Below, piece after piece: positions 7,264 to 7,330 of a stretch of 7,330 nucleotides of DNA. Source of the stretch: an uncultured Pseudomonadota bacterium (GTDB lineage: Bacteria > Pseudomonadota > Gammaproteobacteria > Burkholderiales > Eutrophovitaceae). The stretch spans positions 1 to 7,330 of the forward strand of contig CAJXPC010000078.1 of the NCBI GenBank assembly GCA_913057845.1. The letters run 5' to 3'. Both the position numbers and the translations under genes were made by a program. The notes beneath the pieces are model-generated. The model saw nothing but the letters and a program-made list of their open reading frames with translations, did not search any database and was not told the origin of the DNA. Numbering within the stretch: position 1 is the first letter of the stretch; each line of letters starts with the position of its first letter.

Positions 7264-7283
7264 GTGATCGAAATTATCAAAGC
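7264..7283 (+). CDS. Possible start of an unidentified divergent gene, cut by the fragment end
   Basis: A GTG codon at 7264 is preceded at 6 bases by AAGGG, a good ribosome-binding site, and opens V/M-I-E-I-I-K before the adapter interrupts the seventh codon. Six codons do not identify a family. By position, divergent from xseA and downstream of DnaA boxes, guaB (IMP dehydrogenase) is the natural candidate from E. coli gene order, but the residues neither confirm nor exclude this. The same frame is open back to 7162, so a start at TTG 7195 or GTG 7228 is possible, or there may be no gene here. Confidence 0.3.
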
Positions 7284-7330
7284 CTGTCTCTTATACACAT
7301 CTGACGCTGCCGACGAATAGAGAGGTGTAG
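7284..7330 (-). other. Synthetic Nextera adapter, i5 index and start of P5
   Basis: This is not biological sequence. Positions 7284-7316 are the reverse complement of the adapter at 1-33, including the mosaic end (7284-7302). Next come ATAGAGAG (7317-7324), the reverse complement of Nextera i5 index 502 (CTCTCTAT) as I know it, and GTGTAG (7325-7330), the first bases of the P5 reverse complement. The native insert ends at or near 7283. It should be trimmed before use. Confidence 0.98.

Larger units (their letters stand above)
6816..7283. other. Non-coding upstream region of xseA, AT-rich, with regulatory-looking elements
   Basis: These 468 bases contain no convincing complete gene. The AT-rich core (about 6955-7060) includes overlapping, mutually exclusive stem-loops: AAAAATC/GATTTTT (6996-7002 with 7014-7020) and CCATAAA/TTTATGG (7002-7008 with 7018-7024). 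Also present are inverted repeats near 6892-6936, a minus-strand promoter-like pair near 7043-7071, and DnaA boxes at 7102-7122. The layout suits a divergent control region between xseA and a gene beyond the right end. A 66-codon minus-strand frame (6874-7074) has no recognisable family and overlaps the stem-loops, so it is not called. Confidence 0.6.

Noticed and set aside
7181..7283. Minus-strand frame open from the right end, about 34 codons, as the tail of an upstream gene
   Set aside because: The residues resemble no family I recognise and one such open frame among three is expected by chance over this length.
15..7302. Inverted Tn5 mosaic ends at the two extremities, looking like a 7.3 kb composite transposon
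   Set aside because: They belong to complete synthetic adapters including the tail, an index and P5 bases; there is no transposase gene and no 9-bp target duplication flanking them.
1..7330. CRISPR array, tRNA, rRNA, prophage or defence genes
   Set aside because: No regularly spaced repeats, no cloverleaf-like or rRNA-like stretches, and no defence or phage domains were found; nearly all of the native DNA is explained by six housekeeping genes.

Overview
The window is a 7.3 kb bacterial fragment flanked at both ends by untrimmed sequencing-library adapter. Positions 1-33 and 7284-7330 are synthetic Nextera/Tn5 sequence, so about 7.25 kb (34-7283) is biological. Spot counts put GC in the mid-40s percent. 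The gene content and best-remembered protein signatures point to a proteobacterium, probably a gammaproteobacterium: a three-subunit proton-translocating transhydrogenase (split alpha chain), a MutL with the D-M-H-A-x-x-E-x(4)-E endonuclease motif, the mutL-miaA gene pair, and an xseA next to a promoter-like region with DnaA boxes. The species cannot be named from the sequence alone.

Layout, left to right. On the minus strand (34-2508) lies an operon pntA1-pntA2-pntB, read right to left, for the membrane nicotinamide nucleotide transhydrogenase. Its last gene, pntB, is cut by the adapter at codon 340, in the NADP(H)-binding domain. A 174-bp divergent intergenic region (2509-2682) holds a palindromic -10 element that could serve both strands. 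On the plus strand follow mutL (2683-4491, mismatch repair) and miaA (4529-5470, tRNA A37 prenylation). Convergent to miaA, with a single base between the stop codons, is xseA (5472-6815, minus strand, exonuclease VII large subunit).

The last 468 bp (6816-7283) hold no convincing complete gene. They contain an AT-rich stretch, a candidate xseA promoter, stem-loops in the presumed xseA leader, a direct pair of DnaA boxes (7102-7122), and at the very end a GTG codon with a ribosome-binding site that may begin a divergent gene. In E. coli the gene divergent from xseA is guaB, whose promoter has been reported to be DnaA-regulated, so guaB is a reasonable guess for what lies beyond the cut.

Functionally the window is housekeeping: NADPH supply driven by the proton gradient (Pnt), genome maintenance (MutL, ExoVII) and tRNA modification (MiaA). 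I see no CRISPR array, insertion sequence, phage gene, tRNA or rRNA. I found no novel multi-gene system; the points most worth checking are regulatory (the DnaA-box cluster, the bidirectional promoter, the xseA leader) and technical (the adapter ends).
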